The notes: generated by a model from the letters alone, not told the origin. Numbered from the stretch's first letter, positions 27,066 to 34,857 are shown. The stretch: DNA of 64,000 nt from Paenibacillus phoenicis (GCF_034718895.1 NZ_JAYERP010000001.1:2706501-2770500); one strand, 5' to 3'. Made by a program: numbers and translations.

Positions 27066-27440
27066 TTGGCAAACCGCGATGTACGTCTTGCATTATGGTC
27101 AGGTACTAATTTTACTGGCCGCCGAATTCTCTTCAGACGCGGCGGGGTCGCTGTCCGCGATCTTGGAGCGTTCAGATTCAACAATGCACTTACCAGCTTC
27201 CGTCTCAGAAATATTGTGCAAAGCTCTCGCGTTACCCTGGTGTTGTTCTCGGGAACGAACTTTCAAGGTTCCTTCCGGGTATTCCGGGGCAGTCAAAATG
27301 TGTCCAACTTGGGCAATTTCAACTTCAATAACGTGACATCTTCGCTCATTTTAGTTGGCCGTAATCTGACGAACTCGGAGATCGCTGAAATCCAACGCAC
27401 CGGAAGACCACCTAGAGACATTCTTATTATTAGACAATAA
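27066..27440 (+). CDS. Beta/gamma-crystallin-like Greek-key protein
   Basis: A 124-residue protein built of two tandem units of about 45 residues. Unit 1 contains 'VRLALWSGTNFTGRRILFR' and unit 2 'VTLVLFSGTNFQGSFRVFR'; both continue with a 'LG.F.FNN..TS' segment. This is the beta/gamma-crystallin Greek-key pattern found in some bacterial Ca-binding and spore or stress proteins. No signal peptide is visible. The TTG at 27066 follows AAAGGAGTG at proper spacing; the earlier in-frame GTG lies inside that ribosome site. Function is unknown. Confidence 0.7.
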   Translation: MANRDVRLALWSGTNFTGRRILFRRGGVAVRDLGAFRFNNALTSFRLRNIVQSSRVTLVLFSGTNFQGSFRVFRGSQNVSNLGNFNFNNVTSSLILVGRNLTNSEIAEIQRTGRPPRDILIIRQ

Positions 27441-27528
27441 TTGATTACAGGCTCATCGTTGGAAGCAGATCTAAAGAAGCTAGAATTCACCGCGTTCCTC
27501 TTACCCGGATTGGTTTCCTCCTTAAATG

Positions 27529-27599
27529 CACGAATATAGCGAAACGCCCCGGCCTTAGATCGCTCTTTGGCTGGGGCGTTTGTTGTTTAAGCTGCTTTT
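27529..27599 (-). repeat. Probable relic of an attC-like site (arm 1)
   Basis: The segment gaaacgccccggcctta...ggctggggcgtttgttgt closely follows arm 1 of the attC sites at 33212, 36747 and 39582 (gaaacgacccagcctta...ggctgggtcgtttgttgt). It even keeps the loop 'ttagat.gctctt' and the following 'agct.gctt'. The outer core sites are degraded or lost. It lies at the 3' end of a decayed minus-strand gene, the position an attC would occupy. A plain terminator hairpin is the alternative. Confidence 0.5.
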
Positions 27600-27934
27600 T
27601 TACTTTGCACCTTTGTAAGTTAAATTGATGTGATTCAGGTCCGTACTGCTATCAAAAATAAATTCAAGCTGGTAATCCCCACGGACGTACACTAATTTTT
27701 TCTGAGTGAGTTTACCCGATTTAATGGTAGAAGTCGAGTTTGGCATCCCATTTCTGGATCATTTCATCACGTGGATTGCCCTCATCCGCATTCAGAATTA
27801 GGGATACATTCAACTCGCCTGAATGTTTGGGGGGTTCTAAACTTGACCATTTTATTCCGTGTTTCGCCAGTTTCATATGTGCCTCTTGCACTTGCTTGCC
27901 TGAATAGCCGTGTTCATTAAATAAAAATAATCCT
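27600..27934 (-). pseudogene. Decayed cassette-like gene, frameshifted
   Basis: Minus-strand coding traces run from about 27934 to a TAA at 27600. The first part reads 'NEHGYSGKQVQEAHMKLAKH' and 'LNVSLILNADEGNPRDE'. A frame change near 27728 leads to a second part with 'KLVYVRGDYQLEFIFDSSTD'. No ATG with a ribosome site is seen at the 5' end, so it is also truncated. The family is not recognised; the composition resembles a small extracytoplasmic or lipoprotein domain. It is followed by the relic attC arm, so it may be an old cassette. Confidence 0.5.
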
Positions 27935-27935
27935 A

Positions 27936-28325
27936 CTAATGCAAAGAAGCAACAATTTCTACCTTCATTCGATCAGGATCCTCAAAAAATACCGCATAAT
28001 GATCCGGTCCACCTGCATAAGGATGTCTATCTTTATACAGAATAGTAACCCCACGATCTTCAAGCTGATTCGTAATCTTATTTACCTGCTCCTTGGAATT
28101 AGCTTGGAAAGCAAGATGATTTAATCCCACTCTTTTTCGGTGATAGGGAATATCTAAGTATTTTTCTCCTGTTTGTACAAAGACAATATATGTAGTTCCG
28201 CTGATCCAACTCACTCCCTGGTCCCACTCTTGATAGACCGAATATCCAAGCTCTTGAAAAATCCAATCCCAGAACGCTCTACTTGTTTGGAGGTCGGAAA
28301 CATTGATTTCGACATGATGGATCAT
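27936..28325 (-). CDS. VOC family protein (glyoxalase/dioxygenase fold)
   Basis: A 129-residue single-domain VOC protein. It starts 'MIHHVEINVSDLQTSRAFW', has the central 'VGLNHLAFQANSKEQVN' with a metal-ligand histidine, and ends 'YAVFFEDPDRMKVEIV', the usual second metal-ligand region. Relatives include fosfomycin-resistance thiol transferases and glyoxalases; the substrate is unknown. It is AT-rich like the cassette genes but has no attC-like site next to it. Confidence 0.8.
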   Translation of the reverse strand: MIHHVEINVSDLQTSRAFWDWIFQELGYSVYQEWDQGVSWISGTTYIVFVQTGEKYLDIPYHRKRVGLNHLAFQANSKEQVNKITNQLEDRGVTILYKDRHPYAGGPDHYAVFFEDPDRMKVEIVASLH

Positions 28326-28342
28326 TGATAAGCTCCTTTTTA

Positions 28343-28816
28343 TTACATTCCCTCAAGGATGTTTCTAGCAACCTGGTTTGCTTCATTTTTATTTCCCGCT
28401 GGTCCTGATACATATCCCTCAGTAAGATGATATCTCTCATTTATATCATTCAATTGTAACCATACCTTATTAAAATCAGCGGATGTCATTATGGAGCCGA
28501 TTGAATTTAGTACATGAAACTCATTATTCTTTGTAAGTGTTTCAAAATATTTGTTGCCTTCTCTCTTGAGCTTGATATCATAGACCAAATCGTTATCTAC
28601 AATCATTTTTCCGATGAACCTATCTTTCCCAAATAGCACTTTATAGTGCTCGCCGATGATTGATATTTGCGTTTGCTTTTCGAACTCCGTTTCTACCGAG
28701 TAAATAGTGCTTCTCAGACTTACTTCTACATGACGGGGACGATGAAAGTCATAAGTGAGATAAAGAATTACAATAAGGAATATACAACATAATGTTATGA
28801 TCACTCTCTTCTTCAA
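28343..28816 (-). CDS. Hypothetical membrane-anchored protein
   Basis: A 157-residue protein with a single N-terminal membrane helix or signal anchor ('VIITLCCIFLIVILYLTY'), leaving an extracytoplasmic domain with 'IYSVETEFEKQTQISIIG' and 'VLNSIGSIMTSADFNKVW'. No family is recognised. It lies between the VOC and GNAT genes on the same strand, 17 bp from the former. The AT-rich composition matches the foreign region. Confidence 0.6.
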   Translation of the reverse strand: MKKRVIITLCCIFLIVILYLTYDFHRPRHVEVSLRSTIYSVETEFEKQTQISIIGEHYKVLFGKDRFIGKMIVDNDLVYDIKLKREGNKYFETLTKNNEFHVLNSIGSIMTSADFNKVWLQLNDINERYHLTEGYVSGPAGNKNEANQVARNILEGM

Positions 28817-28866
28817 TTGGTCACCTCCATAAGATGAAACCTGAAGGATGTTACGGAGTCTTCAAG

Positions 28867-29334
28867 TTATTCAATCAAATCAAGACTTAACCGGATCATA
28901 TCCCTGCACTGAATTCCGTTCTCATAAATCTTTTCAGGATAATGTCTTATAAAAAAATCCCGATCGATTCCAGTAATTCGGAATCCACATTTTTGATAAA
29001 GGAATAGCTGACCTATGCTTGAGTTTCCTGTCCCTATTTCAATCGTTTTGACGTTTTGTTCTCTTGCTTTGTCAATTGCAAAATGGATCAGTTTCTTCCC
29101 GATTCCTCTTCCCTGAAAGTCTTCACGCACCGCGATATTAACAATCTCCAATGTTCCTGGTCGTGTTTGTAGTAATACAATGACAGCAATAACTTTATCT
29201 CTATCATGCAAACCAACATAACACTGACCTCTTTGCAAATACTCCTCGATCATCTCTTGCGATGGATCAGCTAAGAGTAATAGATCAAGGGGAATATCTT
29301 CGTGATCCTTAAGTAATCTAATCTTCACATCCAT
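28867..29334 (-). CDS. GNAT family N-acetyltransferase
   Basis: A 155-residue acetyltransferase. The acetyl-CoA-binding motif A is 'IAVREDFQGRGIGKKLIHFA' (Q/RxxGxG/A), followed by 'IEIGTGNSSIGQLFLYQKCG' and 'YENGIQCRDMIRLSL' at the end. This pattern matches GNAT proteins common in Bacillus relatives whose substrates are unknown. It is the last intact gene before the IS remnant. Confidence 0.82.
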   Translation of the reverse strand: MDVKIRLLKDHEDIPLDLLLLADPSQEMIEEYLQRGQCYVGLHDRDKVIAVIVLLQTRPGTLEIVNIAVREDFQGRGIGKKLIHFAIDKAREQNVKTIEIGTGNSSIGQLFLYQKCGFRITGIDRDFFIRHYPEKIYENGIQCRDMIRLSLDLIE

Positions 29335-29408
29335 ATTTATCTCCCATACATTCTGCAGTAATTGAATCTATTGTTCTTGCATGCATGAACTAATATTCTT
29401 TATTGAAC

Positions 29409-29517
29409 CTACAAATTACGTCGATGATTTTGTGTATTGAAATCTAGAAATAGAAAGACCAATCCCACAATAATGCAGAGTGACCCAAACCAATAATTGA
29501 TCCGCCTTCTTCGACCA
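29409..29517 (-). pseudogene. 3' fragment of a small membrane-protein gene
   Basis: The minus-strand frame ending at 29409 encodes 'NYWFGSLCIIVGLVFLFLDF' and a short basic tail, a single membrane helix. Its 5' part is replaced by the IS3-type remnant, where the frame continues as antisense of transposase. It looks like a small membrane protein gene cut by the insertion. Confidence 0.45.
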
Positions 29518-29825
29518 AGGAATTCAAACTTCAAACCGTAAGACTCATCCAAGAAGAAGGGAAAACGGTGGCGCAGGTAGCCCGAGAAATGGGGCTGCAT
29601 GAGTACGTTGTACCGCTGGATCGCCGAATTCAAGAGTAGCGGAGAAGCCGAATCAGGTCTGGAGGACCCCTGCACGCGTAAAATTGTCGGCTTCCATATG
29701 GACGAACGAATGACGAAGGAGCTTTGTTTGAAGGCCCTGGATCAGGCGTATCGCCTTCAGAAGCCCAAAGGGAACGTGGCTGCATCATTCTGATCGCGGC
29801 AGCCAGTACGCATCCTCAGACTATT
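29518..29825 (+). mobile_element. IS3-family transposase remnant
   Basis: Plus-strand traces of an IS3-type element. An OrfA piece reads 'LQTVRLIQEEGKTVAQVARE' and then, after a frameshift at about 29599, 'STLYRWIAEFKSSGEAESG'. A large internal deletion joins this to an OrfB piece with 'KIVGFHMDERMTKELCLKAL'. A further shift leaves 'HHSDRGSQYAS' near 29800. Terminal inverted repeats were not found, and the element cannot be functional. It interrupts small genes on both sides, and lies exactly where the attC array stops. Confidence 0.75.
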
Positions 29826-29953
29826 AGCAGCGATTGAAACAATATGTCATTATAGGCAATAAATGGATTTTCAAAGCCCCATACTCCTAAAAGTATTGCT
29901 ATTTCAATTAGCCAATGAAATATTTTGTTTTTTTCTTTTTTATTTTCTTCCAT
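29816..29953 (-). CDS. Small membrane protein, possibly 3'-truncated by the IS remnant
   Basis: A 45-residue frame starting at ATG 29953 with GGAAGAAG upstream. It has a charged N-terminus ('MEENKKEKNKIFHW') and one hydrophobic segment ('LIEIAILLGVWGFENPF'). The last codons run into the IS3 remnant, so the natural C-terminus may be lost. It lies beyond the truncated thirteenth attC site. Confidence 0.4.
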   Translation of the reverse strand: MEENKKEKNKIFHWLIEIAILLGVWGFENPFIAYNDILFQSLLIV

Positions 29954-29976
29954 TACTCTTCTTCCAAAAAATGTTT

Positions 29977-30088
29977 TGTGTCCGGCTGCTTCCGCTTCCT
30001 TGCTACTGAAATGCCTCTCCGAATCCACTCCTAACTTCGTGCCGGACCGAGGGCGAATGCCCGATGCGTGAATATGGTGTTATCTGTA
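29977..30088 (-). repeat. attC-like site 13, truncated
   Basis: Retains arm 2 (gtgtccggc pairing with gccggacc), arm 3 (gggcgaatgccc) and the inner core (gcgtgaatatggtgttat). Arm 1 and the outer TAACGTT core are missing, so the site should not recombine. It follows the 125-codon gene. Confidence 0.8.
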
Positions 30089-30457
30089 GTAATCGCCATC
30101 TTCGTCCCCTCTTCCAAACGGCAGTTCTATATATTCTTCTATTTCATAATCCTCATCCATTTCAGAAAATAATAATCGTTCAATCTCTTGGTTTTCTATT
30201 ATCTTCTTCTTTTTCATATCTGTCCTTCTAATTTTATTTTGTAAATCTATTTCCAATTGCTTCTTATATTCTTTATCAATTTGGATTCCCAGTTTTTCTA
30301 GTTCTCTTACTGCACACAATAGATCAACAGCAAAATGATTGCTATATCCTCTAACAAGATTCTTTCCATTGTACTTAACTAACCAATGCTTCGCAGCTTG
30401 TAGTCTGCCTTCTTGATTAAGTCTTTTATGTCTTGGTGTATTATTTTTCTTTTTCAT
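30080..30457 (-). CDS. Cassette 13: conserved hypothetical protein
   Basis: A 125-residue very hydrophilic protein with a basic start ('MKKKNNTPRHKRLNQEGRLQ') and an acidic end ('MDEDYEIEEYIELPFG'). The region 'NGKNLVRGYSNHFAVDLLCA' followed by 'ELEKLGIQI' recalls a family of small uncharacterised proteins in low-GC Gram-positives that I cannot name with certainty. No catalytic motif is evident. The stop codon lies inside the attC core, the usual tight packing of a cassette gene. Confidence 0.65.
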   Translation of the reverse strand: MKKKNNTPRHKRLNQEGRLQAAKHWLVKYNGKNLVRGYSNHFAVDLLCAVRELEKLGIQIDKEYKKQLEIDLQNKIRRTDMKKKKIIENQEIERLLFSEMDEDYEIEEYIELPFGRGDEDGDYYR

Positions 30458-30493
30458 TTTTCCTCTTGGCTCTTATGAATTTTGCGATTATTA

Positions 30494-30672
30494 CAGATTA
30501 CGTTCGTGTATTCACGACGTCCTTCCCCCTTAGATAGCTCCTATCTTAGGGGGAAGGATGTGTCCGGCTGAATTCACTTCCCTGCTTCTGCCAATGACAT
30601 CCCCGAATCCACTTCCGACTCCGGTCCGGACCGAGGAGGCTCGTCCCCCGATGCGCAAATATGGTGTTAGCT
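30494..30672 (-). repeat. attC-like site 12
   Basis: Outer core attacg / gttagc, inner boxes gtattcacgac / gatgcgcaaatat. Arm 1 is a long hairpin (ccttcccccttagata / tatcttagggggaagg), and arm 2 is gtccgg / ccggac. The left core is slightly degenerate (TTACG for TAACG). Confidence 0.85.
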
Positions 30673-30696
30673 GAATTTGCTGTCTTCTACGAATTA

Positions 30697-31476
30697 CTAA
30701 AAATAGATCTTTACATCTTTGTAATCATGTATCCCTGTTCCATGCCTGGCTAATCCTTTATTAAACAGCTCCTGGCAGGCATTATTCAACTCAATTATAA
30801 AATCCTTGCTCAAGTCTAATTCATTATGTCCCGGCAGTATTCTTGTTATATGATCGATTCGACTTATCTTCTCTACAGATTTGATAAACAACAATGGATC
30901 TGTCGTTGGATAAAATGCAAACAAAGTTCCCTTGTAGATTAAGTCTCCAGTATACAAATAGCCGCGCTCTTCTTCATAAATACATAGATGCCCTGGTGAA
31001 TGCCCAGGTGTATGTAAGAAAGTTAATGTTCTGTTTCCTAAATTTATCGTTTGATTATCCTTTAATACGGCAGTGGGCTTACCCCTGTATGGCTCATAAG
31101 CTTCTATTCTAAAATCAACTGGTAACGGTTTTGTAATATCTCTACCTACATCACGACGTATTACCTCAATAGGAAGTCCAGGTATTCCATTCTCTAACCA
31201 ATCATTCTCTAACTCATGTACGTATATTTCATTAAACTGCCCATGACCCCCAATATGATCCCAATGAACGTGTGTTGTTAAGACTTTAATAGGCAAAGAA
31301 GTTAATTGATCAACAACACTTTTGATATTTCCTATTCCAATTCCTGAATCTATTAGCGCAGCGTATTCATCACCAATAACTAAATATGAATGCACCTTCT
31401 CCCAATGGCCATATTCACTTATGGCAAAAGTCATTGGGTCGATTTCTTCAATTGTGAACCACTCATCGGGATTCAA
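30697..31476 (-). CDS. Cassette 12: MBL-fold metallo-hydrolase
   Basis: A 259-residue metallo-beta-lactamase-fold hydrolase. The zinc motif 'LTTHVHWDHIGGH' (HxHxDH) lies near residue 70, with 'FLHTPGHSPGHLCIYEEERG', 'LYTGDLIY' and 'ILPGHNELDL' following in order. The substrate is unknown; lactonase and hydroxyacylglutathione hydrolase relatives look alike. The start is the TTG at 31476, which follows AAAGGGAGGG. The longer upstream frame runs through the neighbouring attC and is not used. No signal peptide. Confidence 0.85.
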   Translation of the reverse strand: MNPDEWFTIEEIDPMTFAISEYGHWEKVHSYLVIGDEYAALIDSGIGIGNIKSVVDQLTSLPIKVLTTHVHWDHIGGHGQFNEIYVHELENDWLENGIPGLPIEVIRRDVGRDITKPLPVDFRIEAYEPYRGKPTAVLKDNQTINLGNRTLTFLHTPGHSPGHLCIYEEERGYLYTGDLIYKGTLFAFYPTTDPLLFIKSVEKISRIDHITRILPGHNELDLSKDFIIELNNACQELFNKGLARHGTGIHDYKDVKIYF

Positions 31477-31518
31477 TGAGTTTCCCTCCCTTTTACTTTC
31501 GTTCTTTACAGCAATTTC

Positions 31519-31678
31519 AGCTAACGTTACTGTATCTGCAAACCCGAGAGGCTTAAAGGAGCGATAGCGACTGGGTCCCACGGACTTAGTCTCGCAGGGT
31601 TGTGAGCTGATTTAACTTCTCTGCTATTTCTTCTTGCGAACCAAGGGCGTAGCCCGCAGCGTAGATACTATGTTATAG
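31519..31678 (-). repeat. attC-like site 11
   Basis: Outer core ctaacg / gttata. The inner boxes differ from the consensus together: gtatctgc on the left and gcgtagatac on the right, so pairing is kept (GTATCT with AGATAC). Arm 3 is gggcgtagccc. Confidence 0.85.
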
Positions 31679-31720
31679 GATGTCAGCGACTTCTTTGAAT
31701 CATCTATATACCGAAGTTTA

Positions 31721-32050
31721 TTACTCAAGATACCAATTTATCATTGTAGCTTCATTACATTCAATCGCTTCCCAACCTTCACTAGTAATTATTTCTTTCG
31801 TGTTTATATCATTGCTTAATATAAGTGTAATCAATGAATCATAAACACTTAAAAATGCTGTATCATTAGTTTCATACGTTACAATAATCTCTGAAGGTGC
31901 CATTTCATAGAAGTTTTTATTTGTAATATCATCTACTAGTATTTCACCACTTGTATCGAATATTGGTTCAGAGTATTGGATTTTTGTAATTCCCTTTGAT
32001 TTAAATACTTCAATTATTGTTGCAATTAAGAAGTGAGAGATAAATCTCAA
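31721..32050 (-). CDS. Cassette 11: hypothetical protein
   Basis: A 109-residue AT-rich frame starting at TTG 32050, one base after the stop of a 47-codon frame. It contains 'ISHFLIATIIEVFKSKGITK' and 'SEIIVTYETNDTAFLSVYDS'. It resembles small immunity-like or unknown proteins, but I recognise no family. The tight link with the upstream frame suggests either coupled genes or one gene broken by a frameshift. Confidence 0.5.
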   Translation of the reverse strand: MRFISHFLIATIIEVFKSKGITKIQYSEPIFDTSGEILVDDITNKNFYEMAPSEIIVTYETNDTAFLSVYDSLITLILSNDINTKEIITSEGWEAIECNEATMINWYLE

Positions 32051-32051
32051 G

Positions 32052-32195
32052 TTAGTTCTCCAATTCGTTCAGCAGAAACATAACCTCTAAAATAGAAGAA
32101 TCCTCTCGGTTCCAAAAAAGCAATGGTTTATACTCATCTTTTTCTAGTCCGGGTAACCAATTACTCACAAACTCTTCTAAAATCGCCTTCGTCAA
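32052..32195 (-). CDS. Cassette 11: 47-residue open frame
   Basis: Reads 'LTKAILEEFVSNWLPGLEKD' then 'LFWNREDSSILEVMFLLNEL' from a TTG at 32195. It is helical and acidic with coherent codon use, and ends one base before the next start. The ribosome site is weak. It may be the N-terminal part of a gene split from 31721-32050. Confidence 0.35.
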   Translation of the reverse strand: MTKAILEEFVSNWLPGLEKDEYKPLLFWNREDSSILEVMFLLNELEN

Positions 32196-32254
32196 GACTC
32201 ACCAAGGTTCCACCAACCAAGTAAGTTATCTTATATGTTAACAGCGGTGTAATA

Positions 32255-32923
32255 TCAGGGCGAATAAAGTTTCCAATGCCCTTCGGTAACAACTTCGACT
32301 GCTCCGTCGGTCACTTTGATGGCGGTCTGATCATCAATCGCATACGCCGGCCCCTGCATCCCGGCGGCCCATCTCTCTGCAGCTGACATGGTGTTTTCCG
32401 GAAGCATCTCGTGGTCCAGATGCGGAAATATTGCAAAATCAACCAGTCCCAGCGCTTCATCGCCACCGGTGGGCGGAGTCCAGCCAACGAAAAATTCCCC
32501 GATGTTAGGTGCCATCACCATACTCCCGGCGCTCAGTCCCACATAGACTGTGTGCAGCGACGGCAAGAGGTCTGCCAGCCCGGATTGCCGCATCCAGTGG
32601 CACAGGTATAGGGCGTCCCCGCCCGCCACTAGCAGGACGTCCGTCTTCTGGACCAGCGGCACCCAGCGGTCTTCGCCGATGCTTGGCAGCGCTGTAAGCT
32701 CCAGCACGCCGACGGACTTCCAGCCCAGGCCGACCATGTGATCCTCGGAATTTCCGCTGATGAATTCCCAGGCTTTGACGCCGGGGCCGACCCAGGGGTG
32801 TCCGTACATCGCGGTGGGGATGCACAGGGCATTGGAGTCGGAGATCGGCTTGCCCAGCATGCCAACCAGCGCGTCGTGTATGCTTTTGTTACTGATGCCT
32901 CCAGATGTGAGCAGAAATTTCAT
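32255..32923 (-). CDS. Cassette 11: peptidase E-like (S51 family) protein
   Basis: A class I glutamine-amidotransferase-fold serine peptidase-like protein of about 222 residues. The nucleophile elbow is 'TVYVGLSAGSMVMAP' (GxSAG), with 'VLLVAGGDALYLCHWMR' before it and 'FAIFPHLDHEMLPENT' after it, as in PepE-type proteins. It may cleave Asp-X dipeptides or have another small-molecule role. The ATG at 32923 follows GGGAGTG. Its GC content is clearly higher than that of its cassette partner, so the two parts probably have different origins. Confidence 0.8.
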   Translation of the reverse strand: MKFLLTSGGISNKSIHDALVGMLGKPISDSNALCIPTAMYGHPWVGPGVKAWEFISGNSEDHMVGLGWKSVGVLELTALPSIGEDRWVPLVQKTDVLLVAGGDALYLCHWMRQSGLADLLPSLHTVYVGLSAGSMVMAPNIGEFFVGWTPPTGGDEALGLVDFAIFPHLDHEMLPENTMSAAERWAAGMQGPAYAIDDQTAIKVTDGAVEVVTEGHWKLYSP

Positions 32924-33211
32924 AACTTCACTCCCTTTCATTGTGTGCATCTGACGTTTATTCCTTTACACTTTTCAAACGGGGGTGCGAACGTCTAAGG
33001 GACAGCTTAAGCTGGTATACAACCCAAACTGACCTGACATTGTTTCGGTCTTTTAATTACATCGGACATTGTTTCTATCAAACAATCATTTGCTTTAGTG
33101 GACTTCGTAATTTCCCATATGCCTAGGTATTCAAAAAAATGATTGAACTATCCTGCCCTTGCCAGTAGTTTACTAACTAAGAAGAAATCTCTTTTGATTT
33201 TTTCGCTGATT
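32924..33211. other. Gene-poor stretch at the 5' end of cassette 11
   Basis: Almost 290 bp between the peptidase gene and attC site 10. A short plus-strand frame is present but lacks a ribosome site and protein-like composition. The stretch probably contains the promoter of the peptidase gene; I see no clear hairpin or repeat. Confidence 0.35.
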
Positions 33212-33363
33212 TCCTATAACGTTTTTGTATTCACGAAACGACCCAGCCTTAGATAGCTCTTATCTTAGGCTGGGTCGTTTGTTGTCTGAGCTTGCTTCTT
33301 CGGTTATTCGTCTGACAACCAAGAGACCATTAAGTCTCGCAGCGTGAATACGGTGTTATATGA
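33212..33363 (-). repeat. attC-like site 10
   Basis: Outer core tataacg / gttatat, inner boxes gtattcacg / cgtgaatac. Arm 1 is a near-perfect 19 bp hairpin (aacgacccagccttagata / tatcttaggctgggtcgtt), arm 2 is gttgtc / gacaac, and arm 3 is gagac / gtctc. It differs from site 6 inside the boxes by a single base. Confidence 0.92.
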
Positions 33364-33386
33364 AGTGTCACTCTTCATTGAAAGTA

Positions 33387-34217
33387 CTACGATAATATTT
33401 CATTCCATTCTTCTTCTGAGATAACTTTATTTTTGACTTTGCTAGACTCAATTGATTCTATAAATGAAACAATGCTTGAAATATTCTTAAAGATTAATAA
33501 ACTTTCTTGATAATTCAAAATACTGTTGTCATGAGCAAAACTCCTATCATTTCTTACTTCATTAAAAGCTTCCAGTATCGATATCGAACTTTTTAGTATT
33601 CTTTCTGTCATTGATGATTCTATATATCCATTCTTTTTGAGGAATTTTATATACTCTCCATAAAAACTATGAAGCGGTTTACTCTTGTCATACGATATCC
33701 CATGCCGATCACACAGACTTCTTATATATTTGACCATATAAGTATGAAGTCTATCTAACGCTACTTCTGGTTCATTTTTTTCAATTGCCTCTCTTATATT
33801 CTTGGCAAGGAGTTTAAAGTTCATATCATCAATCTGGGGTTCAGTCAAATCAGCTAAGTGTTCAGAGATATTTTCACGTTTAAGTTTTTCTGCGATCTTG
33901 ATACATTCATCAAACAGCTCTTGTTCTTTATCGCTTATTTCTTCCTCAAACCTTGCTTTCATTTCCTTCCAATAGTTCAACAAATCAATGGTAAGGACAG
34001 AAACAATATAATTGTTCTCCAATCTCCATATTGCTCTAAGTCTATTTGCTTTTGAGTCTCCAAAGATAGAATATTTGGGGTCATAAACATCAATATTCAC
34101 AGAATCAAATACGGATTGCTGAAAACTATTATTAGAAAAATTCAGTACATATCCACCCCCCATATTAAAAATTCTCTCGAGTTTTATTTTTTCAATGTTT
34201 GTCAAGTCTGACACCAA
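33387..34217 (-). CDS. Cassette 10: Abi-type phage-defence protein (AbiJ-like N-terminus, HEPN C-terminus)
   Basis: A 276-residue protein with a two-part layout. The N-terminal region 'IFNMGGGYVLNFSNNSFQQS' and 'GDSKANRLRAIW' resembles the small N-terminal domains fused to abortive-infection proteins (AbiJ-NTD type). The C-terminal region 'LHTYMVKYIRSLCDRHGI', 'PLHSFYGEYIKFL' and 'NEVRNDRSFAHDN' matches the Abi_C HEPN-like domain, with the R-x6-H ribonuclease motif RNDRSFAH. Members are thought to cleave RNA when phage infection is sensed. The start is TTG 34217 or GTG 34214, after GAGGGTG. The function is inferred from motifs alone. Confidence 0.75.
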   Translation of the reverse strand: MVSDLTNIEKIKLERIFNMGGGYVLNFSNNSFQQSVFDSVNIDVYDPKYSIFGDSKANRLRAIWRLENNYIVSVLTIDLLNYWKEMKARFEEEISDKEQELFDECIKIAEKLKRENISEHLADLTEPQIDDMNFKLLAKNIREAIEKNEPEVALDRLHTYMVKYIRSLCDRHGISYDKSKPLHSFYGEYIKFLKKNGYIESSMTERILKSSISILEAFNEVRNDRSFAHDNSILNYQESLLIFKNISSIVSFIESIESSKVKNKVISEEEWNEILS

Positions 34218-34251
34218 TGATCACACCCTCAAAAACATATTGTGACATTTC

Positions 34252-34443
34252 ATCTAACGTTTCCGTGTTCACGACGTCCCACCGACTTAAGCCACGAAGT
34301 GGCGGCCGCGATGCGGTTAGTCGGTGCGGATGTGTCCGGCTGATTCTGCTTCCCAGAAGCTGCCAATTACATCCCTGAATCCACATCTTACTCCTGCCGG
34401 ACCGAGGGGCGAATGCCCCGAAGCGTGAACATGGTGTTAGACG
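34252..34443 (-). repeat. attC-like site 9
   Basis: Outer core tctaacg / gttagac. The inner boxes are gtgttcacg / cgtgaacat, a change shared by both sides. Arm 1 contains sub-hairpins (gccacgaagtggc; ggccgcgatgcggtt), arm 2 is tgtccggc / gccggacc, and arm 3 is ggggcgaatgcccc. It is the longest complete site. Confidence 0.92.
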
Positions 34444-34483
34444 AAGTTATTGCCATCTTGATATGCCTGCATTAATGTTCTTA

Positions 34484-34768
34484 TTACTCATTTTTCATTT
34501 CATTTCTAATTCTATTCTCAATAACAAGTAAATCTTCTCTTGCATCCTTAGCAATAATCTTCAATATAATTCCCAATAAAATAAGAAATATAGAAACTAG
34601 AAATGAAAATATTGTTATAAGTTTTCCAAGCAATTTATCTTTAATATCGTAATCTATAAGCTCATTAAAGTTGCTTGTACTAAAGAAAATAATACCTAAG
34701 AAAAAGAATACAACCCCTACTAAAATAAGCCAGATTGATGGTTTTTTGGCTCTTTCAAAATACGGCAT
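34484..34768 (-). CDS. Cassette 9: small membrane protein
   Basis: A 94-residue protein with two membrane helices ('WLILVGVVFFFLGIIFFST' and 'LITIFSFLVSIFLILLGIIL') and a charged C-terminal tail. No family is recognised. A GGAGG site lies 6 bases before the ATG. It is the only gene of its cassette. Confidence 0.7.
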   Translation of the reverse strand: MPYFERAKKPSIWLILVGVVFFFLGIIFFSTSNFNELIDYDIKDKLLGKLITIFSFLVSIFLILLGIILKIIAKDAREDLLVIENRIRNEMKNE

Positions 34769-34857
34769 AGTAATCCTCCAATCAAATTATTATTTCGATT
34801 TAAATCAACAAATTTAAAGTCCTTTGATGTGAGGTTTTTACTGTATTGCAATAATTT

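Noticed and set aside
29409..29675. 88-codon minus-strand gene
   Set aside because: Only the last 35 or so codons look like protein; the rest is antisense of the IS3 remnant.
32941..33126. 61-codon plus-strand frame before attC site 10
   Set aside because: No ribosome site and no protein-like composition; it crosses the promoter region of the peptidase gene.
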